Assembly: GCA_031262745.1 (NCBI GenBank)
Contig: JAISHE010000030.1
Coordinates: forward strand, 1 to 37,526
Length of the DNA: 37,526 bases
Origin: Culturomica sp.
Lineage (GTDB): Bacteria > Bacteroidota > Bacteroidia > Bacteroidales > Marinifilaceae
Direction: 5' to 3'
This document shows positions 15,753 to 29,600 of this stretch, piece after piece. The notes beneath the pieces are model-generated. The model worked only from the letters and a program-made list of their open reading frames with translations, did no database searches and was not told where the DNA came from. The stretch's first letter is position 1. Each line of letters starts with the position of its first letter. The position numbers were made by a program, and so were the translations under genes.

Positions 15753-17571
15753 TAGATTTATGAAGAATTATTTATTATTATTATCCCTACTATTGTATTT
15801 TGCGGTTTGGGCAGATAATAATCCCATAAAAAAATCTTCCGAAATAGCGGTTATACATGGTGAAAGTTTTTATTTACACACAGTGGAAGCCGGTCAAACA
15901 TTATTTTCTATAGCTAAAGCCTACAACGTAACTGTCGATTTAATAAAGGATGTTAACGGTCTTAATAGCAATAATCTCTCTATAAATGAAATTTTAAGGA
16001 TACCTTATTATAAAGGTATAACATCTGATAGTAATTTCTACTACCACAAAACCGAAAAAGGTGAAACGATATATTCTATAGCAAGAAGGTTTGATATTCG
16101 TCCTAAGCGAATATTGAAAGAAAATCCTAAATATGAGAAATCCCCGCTTGCCATAGGAGATGTTGTGAAGTTACCTCTTAAAGATATTGATTTGAAAAGG
16201 GCAGGAGTGCAATTGACGAAACCATTGCCGGAAGCTATACATAATATTGAGCAAACTTTAATTTCTGACGAACCGACAGTATCTCCTGTTGAATTTTCCG
16301 TCAATATTAACGAATCAAATGATAGCCTGAGTTCAATTTCCGACCTTGCAGTGGAAGCAGACCAAAATATCAGCGACATTATTCAAGAACCGAATGCTCC
16401 GGAAAAGCATGTGGACACTATTTCTAAAAGTAAGTCATTGAAAATAGCTGTGCTACTGCCTTTTTTTGCTGCAGAGAATATGCATTCAAATGAACCGGAA
16501 ATAGTGGTCGACTCCATAGGAGATATAACTATTATAAATAAGGTAAAACATATACTGCCTAAATCGGAACAGTTTATCTCTTTTTATGAAGGTGTATTAC
16601 TCGGTTTGGATAGTTTAAAACGTGCAGGTTATGAATTGACTGTAAAAGTTTATGACACTCAGAGAGATAATATAAACATGTATAGGATAACCGATGATTT
16701 GAACATTTTTAATCCTGATTTGATCATTGGTCCCGTGTATGCTTCCGAATTGAATGTGTTGATGAGAAATCTTGAAAACCCAAAGATTCCCGTTGTTTAT
16801 CCGCTTTCTTCAAGGGGTGAGGATTTTGTAGATTACCCCAATTTTTTGCAAGTTAATATTTCCTATAATTCATTGGTTGATCGTATGACCGAATGGATTC
16901 TTAGTCATAAACAAGATAGCGCAAGAATTTTTGCTTTGGATATGTATAATAATAATACGGATTATGAGCAGGTAAGAGACAGGCTTACTGTAAATCTTGA
17001 GGTTGATAGTAATGTTAAATTTGTTGTTTGGGATAGTCTTGTGGCAAATCAGGATACTTTTCGTTATGAATTTTCACCTAAGTTTGAGAATATAATAGTG
17101 TTGCCAACCTTGAAAGAAGCCGATGTTAATAAAATGATGCCTTTCCTTTCTGCCTATACCGACCGTTTTAAGATCACAGTTATTGGTTTCCCCGAATGGC
17201 AGAATTTTAATTCCGGTGATCACGAGGCTTTTTATAAATTGAATACCAAATTTTTGACTTATTCTTTTGTGAATCCCTACGCAGAAAGGGCAAAATGGTT
17301 TCAGAATTATTATAATGAGTTTTTTTTCAATACTCCTTCTTCATTAACCTATAAAGCATTTGATATAATAACTTATCTTGTGCCGTTGACGGCAATATAT
17401 AGAGAATATACCTTAGATGCTTTGTTGATGACTGAAAATGAGGGAGAAGAGTTGTTTTCTACCTTTGATTTCAAAAATATTAAGGTTAATGGAGGTCTGG
17501 AGAATAAAAGTTTATTTATTATTAATTACGGGTCGGACTATAAGATAAAGAGAATGCCTTTAAGATATTGA
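15742..17571 (+). CDS. Secreted LysM protein with PBP1-type ligand-binding domain
   Basis: Probable periplasmic peptidoglycan-associated protein of 609 residues. A signal peptide ends near residue 24 (LLLYFAVWA). Two LysM repeats follow: about 44-90 (HTVEAGQTLFSIAKAYNVTVDLIKDVN) and about 100-146 (HKTEKGETIYSIARRFDIRPKRILKEN). A Ser/Glu-rich linker leads to a type-1 periplasmic-binding-protein fold from about 232 (LKIAVLLPFF, FYEGVLLGLDSL, IIGPVYASELNVLM, IPVVYPLSSRG). The same architecture is known to me in other Bacteroidales. The PBP1 fold resembles LpoA/LppC, so a role in regulating wall synthesis is possible but inferred. The start overlaps tolC by 11 bp (ATG 15760 is an alternative), so it is probably translated with the efflux operon. 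Confidence 0.85.
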   Translation: MKINRFMKNYLLLLSLLLYFAVWADNNPIKKSSEIAVIHGESFYLHTVEAGQTLFSIAKAYNVTVDLIKDVNGLNSNNLSINEILRIPYYKGITSDSNFYYHKTEKGETIYSIARRFDIRPKRILKENPKYEKSPLAIGDVVKLPLKDIDLKRAGVQLTKPLPEAIHNIEQTLISDEPTVSPVEFSVNINESNDSLSSISDLAVEADQNISDIIQEPNAPEKHVDTISKSKSLKIAVLLPFFAAENMHSNEPEIVVDSIGDITIINKVKHILPKSEQFISFYEGVLLGLDSLKRAGYELTVKVYDTQRDNINMYRITDDLNIFNPDLIIGPVYASELNVLMRNLENPKIPVVYPLSSRGEDFVDYPNFLQVNISYNSLVDRMTEWILSHKQDSARIFALDMYNNNTDYEQVRDRLTVNLEVDSNVKFVVWDSLVANQDTFRYEFSPKFENIIVLPTLKEADVNKMMPFLSAYTDRFKITVIGFPEWQNFNSGDHEAFYKLNTKFLTYSFVNPYAERAKWFQNYYNEFFFNTPSSLTYKAFDIITYLVPLTAIYREYTLDALLMTENEGEELFSTFDFKNIKVNGGLENKSLFIINYGSDYKIKRMPLRY

Positions 17572-17614
17572 AAAACAATATTCTTAAGGGACATCATTTT
17601 TTTTTCGCTTTTCA

Positions 17615-17645
17615 TTTGTAGTTTATAATAGTTTTATTATTTTTA
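17615..17645 (+). promoter_or_regulatory. Possible promoter of the giant gene
   Basis: TTTG at 17615-17618 and TATTTTTA at 17638-17645 are separated by 19 bp. The first is an exact -33 match, and the second differs from TAnnTTTG at the last base. It lies in the 100-bp gap after the LysM gene, about 25 bp before the chosen ATG. It is a weak motif in AT-rich sequence. Confidence 0.3.
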
Positions 17646-17671
17646 CGACCGAATATTTGGCTGGTGTTTTG

Positions 17672-20600
17672 ATGGGTTTTAAGAGCATAGAAATAAGGCT
17701 TAGGAAGTTTATTTTATTCTGCGTATTTTTGTTTGTTGCGCTCTATGTACAAGCGACAGGCGAAAAATATTACTCAGGAGAAGGAGACGGTTATATACTT
17801 AGTGACATAGACTTTAAGTTGTCTAAAATACAGGGACAAATTAATGCTTGTATAGGGGATACGTCTCAGTTGTCATTAAGTGTTGCCGGTCATTCCGTTT
17901 ACGAAAAACAATGGAAAAAAATAAAAAGTGGTGTTACAACAAACGTCGGTAGCGATACCACTGTTCTGATTTTTAACTCAATCAAAAGTTCCGATGCTGC
18001 CGAATATTTCTGTGAAATAACAGATGTCGTTACCGGTTACGTAGAACGTACGGATACGGTAGATCTCAGAACACATTCTTACCCTGATTTACGACTTACT
18101 GTTTCGCTCGACGAAATTGCAGTAGGTGCTTCAACGACATTAACGGCAACAGCAAGTGGTTCACCGATTTATTATGAATGGAATACGGGAGATTCAACGA
18201 CTTCAATTACAAAAACACCTGAAAGAACCTCTATATATAAGGTAAAGGCTTATTACAATGAGGCTTGTCAGGTTAGTCGTTCTCAACAGGTTAATGTGGT
18301 CAGTTTGAAAATTGCTCCCGGACCCAATCAATATGCTTCCGTAGGAGATAGTGTAACATTAACAGCATATACCGATATAAAAGATGAGAATATAACATGG
18401 TATAAATTAATAACTGCATCGCCAATAGTGTCGGAAGATCCTGCGCCTGAACTTATCGCAGAATTGGGAGAAGATGTGACGAGGGAAGAGGTTGGTACCG
18501 GTAAAACTATTAGAGTATTGGCTTTGGAAACTGCTGTATATGAAGCAGTAGCCGAATTGACGGGTGTATCTACTTCTACGATGGTAATAGCCTACGTTAA
18601 ACAAACAGGCAGTTATTCCGCTGGTGAAAACGATGGTTATACCCTTAGTAATGTGAATTTTAAATCATCTCCTATACAAGGAAATATTAATGTTTGTATA
18701 GGAGATACTTCTCAATTATCTTTGAGTATTGCCGGTCATTCCGTGTATAAGAAACAATGGAAGAAAATAAAAAACGGAAATGTTACAAATGTTGGTAGTG
18801 ATACAACCGTTCTGATTTTTAATTCAATAACATCTAACGATGCTGCCAAATATTTTTGCGAAATAAGTGATGTTATTACGGGTTTGGTAGAACAAACGGA
18901 TACGGTAGATTATAATGTATATGTTGCTCCTGATTTGCAACTTAGTGTTTCTGAGGAAGAAATAGCTTTGGGAGCATCAACAATATTAACGGTAACAGAG
19001 GTTTCTTCGCTTTCGCCTTTGCCGATTTATTATGAGTGGAATACGGGAGATTCAACGGCTTCAATAACTAAAACACCCGAAAGAACAACGGAATATAAAG
19101 TAAAGGCTTACTACAATGAAGCTTGTCCGGTTTCACTTTCTCAACAAGTTAAGGTTATAGAATTGAAACTGAGTCCGGGACCAAATCAATATGCTTCTGT
19201 AGGAGACAGTGTAACGTTAACCGTATATACCGATATAAAAGGTGAAAATATAAAATGGTATAAATTAATAACTGCATCACCGATAGCGTCGGAAGATCCT
19301 GCACCGGAACTTATCGCAGAATTAGGAGACGATGTAGAAAGGGAACCGGTCGGTACCGGTAAATCCATTAGAGTATTGGCTTCGGAAACTGCTGTATATG
19401 AGGCAGTAGCCGAATTAACAGGAGTAAAGGCTTCAGCAATGGTAATAGCCTATGTTAAACAACAAGGCAGTTTTTCCGGTGGTGAAAATGATGGTTTTGA
19501 TTTAAATAATGCGGATTTTAGTGCGACAATAGAATTCCAAGATAGTTATTGTGAAGGTGATACCGTTAATATTCTGGCAAAAGTTAAAGGACGCTCAAAT
19601 TATAGTTACGAATGGGTTAAGTATGGTGCTTCTTTCCCGAGTGGTGTAAGAAGTGATTCGAGTACGTTGAAACTTGATAGTGTGGATTTTGCAGATAATG
19701 GATTATTCTATTGTAAAATAACTGATGTCGTAACCAAAGAAACGAAAAACAGCGATACCATTAATATGGTTATATATCGTTATCCCAAGGCTGATCTTAG
19801 TTTCGTGAAACAACCCGGAAAAATTAGTTCCGTATTGTGTTACGGGGATAGTGTTTTATTGAACGCATCTATTTCTGAGGGAGGTTTGTACAATTTGGAT
19901 AATTCTAAATATACTTACAATTGGAGTGGACGTAATGTTATAGGTAGACAAGATACATCTATCGTTTGGGTTCGACCCGGTGTTACTACGGATTATGTTG
20001 TGGCTATAAGTAATAATGGTTGTATTACACGTGATAGTTTGCATGTAGATGTATTTTCACCGAATGTTTATCTCCCTTCAAATGTGGTTGTTGCAGAACA
20101 TGATATGTTGGAATTGCCCGCTGTTACAAATGTTCCTCCGACTACACCGGATAACGGTGCTACGATTGATTGGTATGTAAATTCTTTTGGCAATCATAGC
20201 GGTCAAACTTCTTATAAAGATACATTCAGATATTCTGACGTTACAACTTCTTTACAGATTTACGCTGTTCTTGGTTATGAAGGTTGTGTTGGAATGGACA
20301 GTACAACAGTATTAATTAAAAAAGGTACTGCTTATTTAGCCGGTATTGAAGATGGTTTTGCACAAAACTGTATAGATCCTGTTATTGATTCTTCCGTTCA
20401 AACGCAAATTGCAGGATGTACTGCCGATAGTATTGAATTCGGAGTTAATGCAAGAGGTACAAACATTCAATTTGTATGGCAGAAAGAGGTTAATTTTGAG
20501 TTTGTTGATTACTATAGGATTGCAGGTGAGAATGTAACGGGGGCAAGATCTCCTAAATTGAAATTCAAACCACCTGTGGCTGAAGATGAAGGTTTATATC

Positions 20601-23600
20601 GTTGTATTGTTACTAACGATTGCGGTATGGCAATAAGTGATACCTTTGCTCTTAGTGTAAGCGGTGCACCCGTTATAGTAAGCCGTCTCAATAGAAATTG
20701 GGATGTGTGTAGAGGAGACCAAATTGCCGATTTGGCTATAACAGTTAAGGTTACTAATAGTAATTATGATGACCTTAAATATGAATGGTTTAAAGATGGA
20801 GTGAAACTTACAGATACCATTGCAGGTATCAATGTCGGACTTAATAACTCCCAAAACGAAGGTTTATACAAAGTAAAAGTAACTAATGGTTGTGGTAGTA
20901 CAACGGATAGCACTTATTTACCGATTTACTTCCCTGCTCAGATTTCAAATCTGTCAGGTAATGTATATGCTTGCGATGGTGATGATGCGGTATTTACCGT
21001 TGAAGTTAGGGGTGGTGCTCCGTATGAAATAGGACTTTATGAACTGAAGAACTTTAATGGAGTGAAGTATGATGATACTACTCTTGTAGGTACAGGTCAA
21101 AAAGTTATAGTGCCGAAAGTTTCTGCAAGTGAAGATAAAGATCGTAAATTCATTTGGAAAGTTTCAAATAAATGTGGTACCAGCACAAGTACAATGGTTA
21201 CTCTTTTTGTTGAAAACTACCCTGTGATTGATTCCATAACAAAAGATCAACGTCTTTGTGCCGGAGAAAATTTGTCTCTCGTTTGTTATGCAACAAAGGA
21301 TGTTACGCCACTTTCGTATCTTTGGTATAAAGACGGTAAGCCTACAAGTGTAGAAACATCTACATATACTAAGAATAGTATAAGCGCTGCCGATGCCGGT
21401 ACTTATATTTGTCGTATAGCAAATACCTCGTGTATGAAGACAATGGACTCAGATCCTGTCGTTGTTACGGTAGTTGATAAACCTTCCTATCTTGCTCCGG
21501 GTATTCAGGTACGTGTGAGTGAAGGTGAAAATAATACGGGAGCTTACTGTTTGGGTACCGGTGTGAAATTATATGTAGATACATTGAGTACATACTCGAT
21601 AGATAGTATGAGATGGTATTTCAACGGTAAACCTATGTACGATTCGAAATATGTTTACGGAACTGATTCTACAGAACTTTCTTTCGATTCTTTACTTATC
21701 TCAAATGGTGGTAAATATAGTCTTAGATTATACAATGAATGTGGTGTAACTTCTGTTCAAGAGTACACTTTGCCTCTTATTGAACCGGCAACATTCTTGG
21801 GCGATCAAAACAACATGAAGGATATCAGTTTGTGTTCAGGTGATTCCACGACATTGTCCGTCAAGGCAAAGGGAACTCAACCGATTATGTACACGTGGAC
21901 GCTTAATGACAGAGTTCTTGTGGAAAATGGATACAAATCTTCTTACGTCGTAAAATCCAGCGATTTGGATGATGTTAGTCGTAATGTATATTGCTGTGAA
22001 ATTCACAACGGTTGTAATTCTGTTGACATGTATTATAAAATTTGTGTTGATGTTACTCTTGTTGAACCGTTAGAATTTAAATTGTCCGGAGGTGGAAGTT
22101 ATTGTTTAAATGAAGGTAAAGGTATGGATTTGACACTTTCCGGAAGCGACACTAACTACACCTATAGATTATATAGGAATGATATTATTGTTGAAACGGT
22201 TGAAGGTAATTCACTTGACTCCATATTTGGTCCGATAGTTTTCAAAGATAAACCGGCAGGCACTTATTATGCAACAGCTCAAGTGAAAGATTGTGAGTTC
22301 CAAATGGAAGGTGTTGTCGTGATTAAGTCTGAAACGGCACCGAGGAAATATAATATAACGTTAGAAAAAGATTTTTGTAATGGCACATCTGGAGCGATGT
22401 TAAGTATGCCTACAGAAAATAATGATGATATCCGCTATTCCTTATTTAGGTATATAGATGATACAATTCAGGGAAATGAGGAGTGGGAGTCTGCATATAC
22501 AGTGCAATCGGGTACAGGTGGAAAAATCGAATGGACAAATATACAGGAAGGTACTTATAAGGTTGTTGCTGAAAATGTCCGTTCAGGATGTACAACGGAA
22601 ATGAATCCTGTTACCATAACCAAAAAGGAACTACCTAGACCATTTACTATTGATTATGTTGCCGACAGTGTTTATTGTTTCGGTTCCTTAAGTAATGTAA
22701 GTTTGACGTTATCGGGAAATGAAGGGGAAACAAACTATACCTTAATTAAGAATGATACTCTTAATGTAGTAACTTCTACCGCCACAACGTGGCCAAATTT
22801 GGGAGAAGGAACCTACAAAGTTAAGGCTACTAATAAGTACAATTGTGAAGTAACATTCGGTTCTATTGAAGTTTTTGCAGAACGTGTACCGAAACCCGAT
22901 CTTGGTGAAGATTTAATTTTCTGTAAAGGCGATTCTACTGATGTTGAGTGGGAACTTAATAATTTGAGTTCCAATGTATCTTATAGAATTGCTCAGGATG
23001 TTACTACCGATACATTTGTTTTATTGCCTAATAGTTATGTTACTACAATTGATTTACCTGCCGAAGCACATAAGTATTATGTAATTGCTACAAATAAGAC
23101 AGGTTTGAAGTGTACTACCATTAGCGAACCTTTGTATGTGAAGGAAAATGATATGAAAGTAACGGTTCCTGAATCTATTATAATAGATAATGGAGATGAT
23201 ACAACCATTACGGCTACAGTTAATCGTAAAGATGTAAATGTTTCATGGGTACCTACGGATAAAATATTAAACGGGAAAAATGATAGTTTGACGATTAAGA
23301 CGGTTCCTTTACAAAGTAGAACGTTATATACCATAACAGTAATCGATTCTTTAGGTTGTAGTGTTTCGGGGAAAACCGAAGTGATTGTAGTCGGAGGACC
23401 TTTGGTTATTCAAATTACCGAACCTGATATGGAAACGTCGGTTGATACGGTTCGTATATGTGATAACGAGTTGTTGAAACTTTATGCGTTGCGTGATGGT
23501 GGAAACGGAACTTATAAGCCTGTTAAATGGTATGACGGAAATAAAGAAATCGTAGCCGACAGTATATGGTTGAGTGATTATGATAAGAACGCTTCCGGTT

Positions 23601-26600
23601 ATATTTATTTGGAAGTAACGAGTGCAGCGTTCACGGGAAGAGATTCTGTTTATGTTGAGTTGTTGGATACATTTAGCGTACCTGTTTTGTCTGATCATAA
23701 ATTGGAATGTTTGGATAGTTCCATTTATGAAGTAAATGTGAGCGGACTTGAAGCAGGTGTTAATTATATGCTTGAATATAATAAACTTAATGTTGGTACA
23801 TATAAGCCCTATGGAGATACGGTTTCCGGTGATGATGGTTCTTCACATACCTTTACAATAGATGATCTTGCTGATAGCAATGGTTACTACCGTTTGAAGG
23901 TGTTTAAGAATTACAACGGTAAAGTTTGTGCAACATACGGAAATCCTATTGAACTTCGATTGAATCCGAAAGATTTTGATCTCACTAAAGACAATGAATA
24001 TTGTTACGAAGCAAATCGTAAGGATACTATTCGCATGGCTGGCAGTCAGAAGGGAGTGGATTATACTTTAATAAGAGTGCCCGACGGAGATAAGGTTGCT
24101 ACGGCAGTGGGTACGGATAGTGTTCTGAATTTCATAGGTGCTTATGGAGAAGGTACTTATAAAGTTTTGGCAAAATCCGGTTCTTGCGAAAGATATATGT
24201 CAGACAGTGTAAAAATCGAAGTACATGATCTTCCGGTTGCGAAAGTTGTTGCGGGTAAAGGTGAATATTGTCTGCCTCTGGGAAGTGAAGTTAGTATTGG
24301 AGTTAATAGTGCATCTGCCGGAGTTACATACGAATTGATTAGAATAGCAAACGGTGTTAAAACGCATTTGGATACGTTGACGGGTCCCGGTAATTTGAAT
24401 TTCGGGGAATTTTCCGAAGCAGGTGAATATCATGTTTTAGCAACAGAACAAGCTTTCGGATGCGAAACAGTATTTGACGAAAAGGTTAACATTGGTGAAG
24501 CACCTCAAGATTTTGAAGTTGAAGGTGGTAATGAATATTTACATGGAGAATCTCCCGACTCTACCACTGTGAAAATACATACAACGATAGTTGCGGGAGT
24601 TATCTACGAATTGTATAATGTGAATGATGCAGTTAATCCTGTTGGTACTTTCGGAAATTATAATAATGATACCTTATACTATAAAGGTGTATTACCTCAG
24701 GGATCATACATTGTTAAAGCACATGTGGGTAATGATTGTAAGTACACTCCTGATGACACAGTGTTGATAAAAGCAATTGTAAAGGAATACTGCATAACCG
24801 GTGATACGTTGTTCTGTAATGTTGATGCTACTTCCGGTGTGATGATAGGAATAGATAGCACTCAAACAGGTGTAAAATATATTTTACAGAAATACGACAC
24901 TCTTACTGAGCAATATGTTGATGTTGATAATAAAGTAATTGAAGGCACAGGTTATTCTGCAAACTTTGTAGGAGTATTTAAGGATGGAGACTATAGGATT
25001 GTTGCCGATAACGGAACACGTCAATTGATGTGTGGTGTGTTGAGAGTTCGCAAGGAAGTGATGCCTGATCCGAAAACGATAGTAAGTATTGATGGCGAGG
25101 CTTGTGTGGATAGTGCAATGACTATAAAGATTGCGACGGAACTTGGTGTGGATTATGTACTTTATTTCAAAGGTAGTGTTACAACTTATGATACTTTAAA
25201 TGGAACGGGAGGAGAATTAGTTTGGAATATTCCTGATGTTGAACGGGGTACATTTAGAATATCTGCCGACAACGGTAAATGTGAAGTGATGTTGAATACT
25301 TCAATTGAAACCGGCGAAAAACCGACAATAGGCACACTTGAAGGTGTAGACTCATTATGTGCGAATGTAAAAGGAGAATTGTACTTAACTTCTTATGATC
25401 CGTCGGCTAATAATATACTTTATAATTTGAGAGGAGATACTATTGCCAAAGGAGGTTTGAAAAATAATAAGTTTACTTTCGCAGAAGTTGGTCCCGGCAC
25501 ATATTATGCGGTAGCTGCAATCGGAATGTGTGAAGTGAGAAGCAATGATTATAAAATTGATTCTATAACAGCTGTGGAATTGCCGTCAAGTTTGCAATTT
25601 GAATTCGATGAATGTGTTGAAAGGGGTGAGGGTAGTCTTAGAATAACCGGATTATCTACTTCACAGACTTATTATATAAAAGGTGGTTCGCTTGGTAATA
25701 TTGAATTTACTTCCGTAACGGATACTTTGTTTGAAAATCTTGCTTGGGGTGAATATTGTCTTTCTGCTGTTGAAGAAGGAAGTAACTGTCCGAGCCTTGA
25801 TACTTGTATCACTTTGAAAGCTATTGCTCCTACGGATACATTAATCAATAGCATGGTATATTGCGAGGAAGAAGAGGGTGTTAGACTTAAACTTTCGGCT
25901 TTCACGTATGGTGGAGTTTACTCCGTTTATGATACTGCAGGCAACCTTGTTGTAAAGAATACGAGTTCCGCTACTTTCGCAGGAACTTACGAAGAAGGCA
26001 TTTATATACTTGAAAATACGTTCACCGATGGTATCTATCCTACTTGTAAGTTTGTGGATACATTTGAAATAGTTAAGCGTGAGTTACCTTTAACTTCTAT
26101 TAAACCGTACGTAGTCGGTGGTGGTTTGGCATGTTCCGGTGATACGATAAATGTAGGACTTGATTCTACGGAAATAGGAATTATGTATATTTTGAGAAAG
26201 GTTACTACAAGCGGTAATACAGACTTGGATACGATTTACGGTAACGGAGCAAGCATGCAATTTGATGCTTCAATTTCCGAAGTTGCTAAGTATTCTGTTT
26301 ATGCACAAATTGTAGGAACTTCATCTGAGTGTGGTGTAATTTTGGACGAAGAGATATCAATTAAAACCACACCTGCCGATGTGTCATTGACTCCATGCTT
26401 CCTTTGTGGTGATGAAGGTTCCGAATGTGATGTGGAAACATCTCGTTTGCAGTCCGGTGTACAGTATATTATCTATTCAAGTTACGGAATAGCTTTGGAT
26501 ACACTTCTCGGTCCCGGCAAGAAGACATTTAGCGGATTGGAAGTGGGTGATTACTATGTTATTGCGACGGATACAACTACAGGATGCTTCGACACAATGT

Positions 26601-29600
26601 CTGTTAGACCGAGTGTTACAAGATTGGCTTTGCCGGTTAAATACACATTAACGTCGGCTTGTGATACTGCTTCTGATATTGATATAGAAGGAAGTGATAG
26701 TACTGTTAATTATATTCTTTATAGAGGTAATGCTCCTATTGATACTTTAGCAGGTACCGGTTCGGCATTGAGTTTTGATCGTCAAAATGTTGCAGGAGTT
26801 TATAAAGTGCGGGCAGAGGTAGCCACCAATTGCGGTGTGTGGCTCACGGATAGTGTTATTATTTATGAATCTCCGTTAAGTGATACCTTATTGTTGCAGG
26901 GAGAATATTGTGATGAAACGAGTACTGTTAAAATAGCATTATCAGGTAGTGTAAGGGGTTGGACATATACGTTGAGTCGTAACGGATTTGACTCTCAATA
27001 TAAAAAGAATGGCACCGGAAGTACGCTTATTTGGGATGCTTTCAATAAAGGTGTATCTTTTGTGGAAGGTGCCGAATACGTTGTTAGTGCTAAAAATACT
27101 TGCAAAACATATAATATAGATACGATTATTATTTCGGCTCCGGTTTTGCCTTCAACTCCGGTACATTTTATAGAAAGCAGTCAATTCTGTCAACAAGAAG
27201 GTTTCTCGTTGACTTTAGATACGAGTGTTCTCGGAGTTGAATACACTTTAATTTTGAAAGATATTGTAAACGGCAAGGAGAGACCGGTAGAGATGCTGAA
27301 AGGGACCGGCGACAGTTTACGTTTTGTAGAAAATTATCTTGCGCCCGGTAACTACATATTATATGCAAATTTCACAGGTAGTGTTTGTAAAACCAAAGTA
27401 CTTGAAAAGACTATGTCGGTCGTAAACTCTAAGAGTATAACTTTCTTGGGTGAAGATGTTTGTTTGGCTACCGACGGCAGCGGAGAAATAAGGAATTTAC
27501 AAATCGGAAATAGAAGTTTGCCGAGAGATAACGATGGTACTTATTACCTCTATCTTAACAACAAGTCAAATATTGTAGACGCAATTTATCCGGAGGATCA
27601 GAGCAATACATTTGCGCCTCAGTCGGCAAAAGGATGTTATGGTGTTTATTTTGAACACACATCAAGCGGTTGTGTTACGGATATTTCTACGATGTATTGC
27701 CTCAATGAACCTCCTAATGTATACGATTTGGAAAGTCCTTATTCAGGAGACACGATTAAACTTTGCTTGGGAGATTCCGTTTGTTTGAAATTGTCCGACA
27801 GTGATACCAACACTCGTTACAGGATAGTTAAGAATGGTGATCCTTATGGTTCCGGCAATAATTGGGTTAAAGGTACAGGCAATGAATTGAAAGTAGGATG
27901 TGTGAATGCTGCCGATGGTATTTATTTGACGGTCAATCAGTATAACGGTACTTATAGAATTGAAGCAAACAACGGTTGTCAGGTGTTGATGAACGACAGT
28001 ATAATGGTTAAATTCAATGTTCTACCTTCGCTTGTTCCGACAAGTGCCGACTTCCATTATTGTGAAGGAGGAGAGGGAGTTAATGTTACGTTGATGAAAC
28101 CTTCCGATGATAATATAACTTATTCAATGGAAGTTCCGGAAGGAACTATGTATCCGACAGAAGTAGACGGTAAATTGGTTTTTGAAACTTTAACGGATTC
28201 AGGTTATTATAGAATTACAGCAGTAAACAGTGTTACAGGCTGTGAAAAGGTAGACAGTGTTAAGGTCGTTATTGACAGTTTACCTGTGCCGTTTGTGTTA
28301 ACGTCTTTGCCTAATGAGTATATCTGTGTGGATGGTTCGGTAACATTGAAGCTTGCCGGCAGCGAATCGGGGGTTAAGTATACGCTTTTTAAAGACGGAG
28401 AAGAAACCAACAACGTTCGTTACGGAACAGGTAATGCTTTGAATTTCACAAATATCAGGGAAGCAGGCAGATATAGGGTTAGAGGTCAGTATCAAGATAC
28501 GTATTTATGTGAACGAGATATGTACAATTTTGTGGATGTCAAACTTGCCGATACGGTAGATCGGTATGACGTTGAAGGTACACGTACATCTTATTGTTAT
28601 TCTACTACAGAGCCTGAAGATAAGGGTATTATCACTTTGCTTGGTAGCACAGAAGGTGTTGAATATGAATTGTATGCTGATGGTGTAGCCACAGGTAAAA
28701 AGCAATACGGTACCGGTGAAGCTTTGGTTTGGAGCGAATTGGAAGGAGAATATTGTGAGCAGCTCGGCAATGAAATGGATGATGAAGATTCCGGTGTTTT
28801 ATATAGTATTTGGGCACGTGATACGACTTCAAATTGTATGGCTTCAATGAAAGGTAGTTTCTACATTGTCATAGAAACATATCCTAATATAACGTATTAC
28901 CACCCAAGTAGTGATATTGAAGTTTGTGAGGATTCTTTGGTTAACTTCTCTGTTATTGCAAATGGTTGTAGATTACATTATGACTGGCTGCATAGAGGTT
29001 TTGATAATGCATCGATAGATACGGTTAAATCCGGTTCGGAAGAGTATCTTGTATATGATGCTGTTAAATACACGGATTTGGGTTATTATTGGGTTTCGGT
29101 TTCCAACACTTGCGGAACCGATGAAACTCAGATGATTCGTATGAATGTGAATCGTAATATGGAAATTAAGCCTAATAGGGATGCTGTTATATGTAATTTG
29201 ATTAATACAACAGTTAACTTGGAATCCATACTTTACGGTAAGACTTATACATGGTATAAGGCAAATGAACCGGAAAAGATACTTGGTACTAAGGCTGTTT
29301 TGCAACTTTCCAATTTGACGGAAGAGAGTGCCGGCAAGTATGTATGTGTTGCGAACAACGGATGCTATACATTGATTGATACTCTTGAATTGCGAATAGG
29401 AGACCCGACGAAGATTAGAGTATTGAAAGGTGATTCCACGACGTTGTGCATTGGTAGTTCGTTTGAATTGCAATTAGAAATTGGTCAAAAAGATACTGTT
29501 GCATGGTTGTTAAACGGACTTCCTACGGGTGCGACAGGGGCATATTTACATTTGAATGATATCACTAAGAATGATGCCGGACATTATTCTGTGCGTGTTA

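Noticed and set aside
17657..17671. TTG 17657 as the start of the giant protein
   Set aside because: ATG 17672 in the same frame gives a normal signal peptide, and the TTG would lie only about 12 bp past the predicted -7 element.
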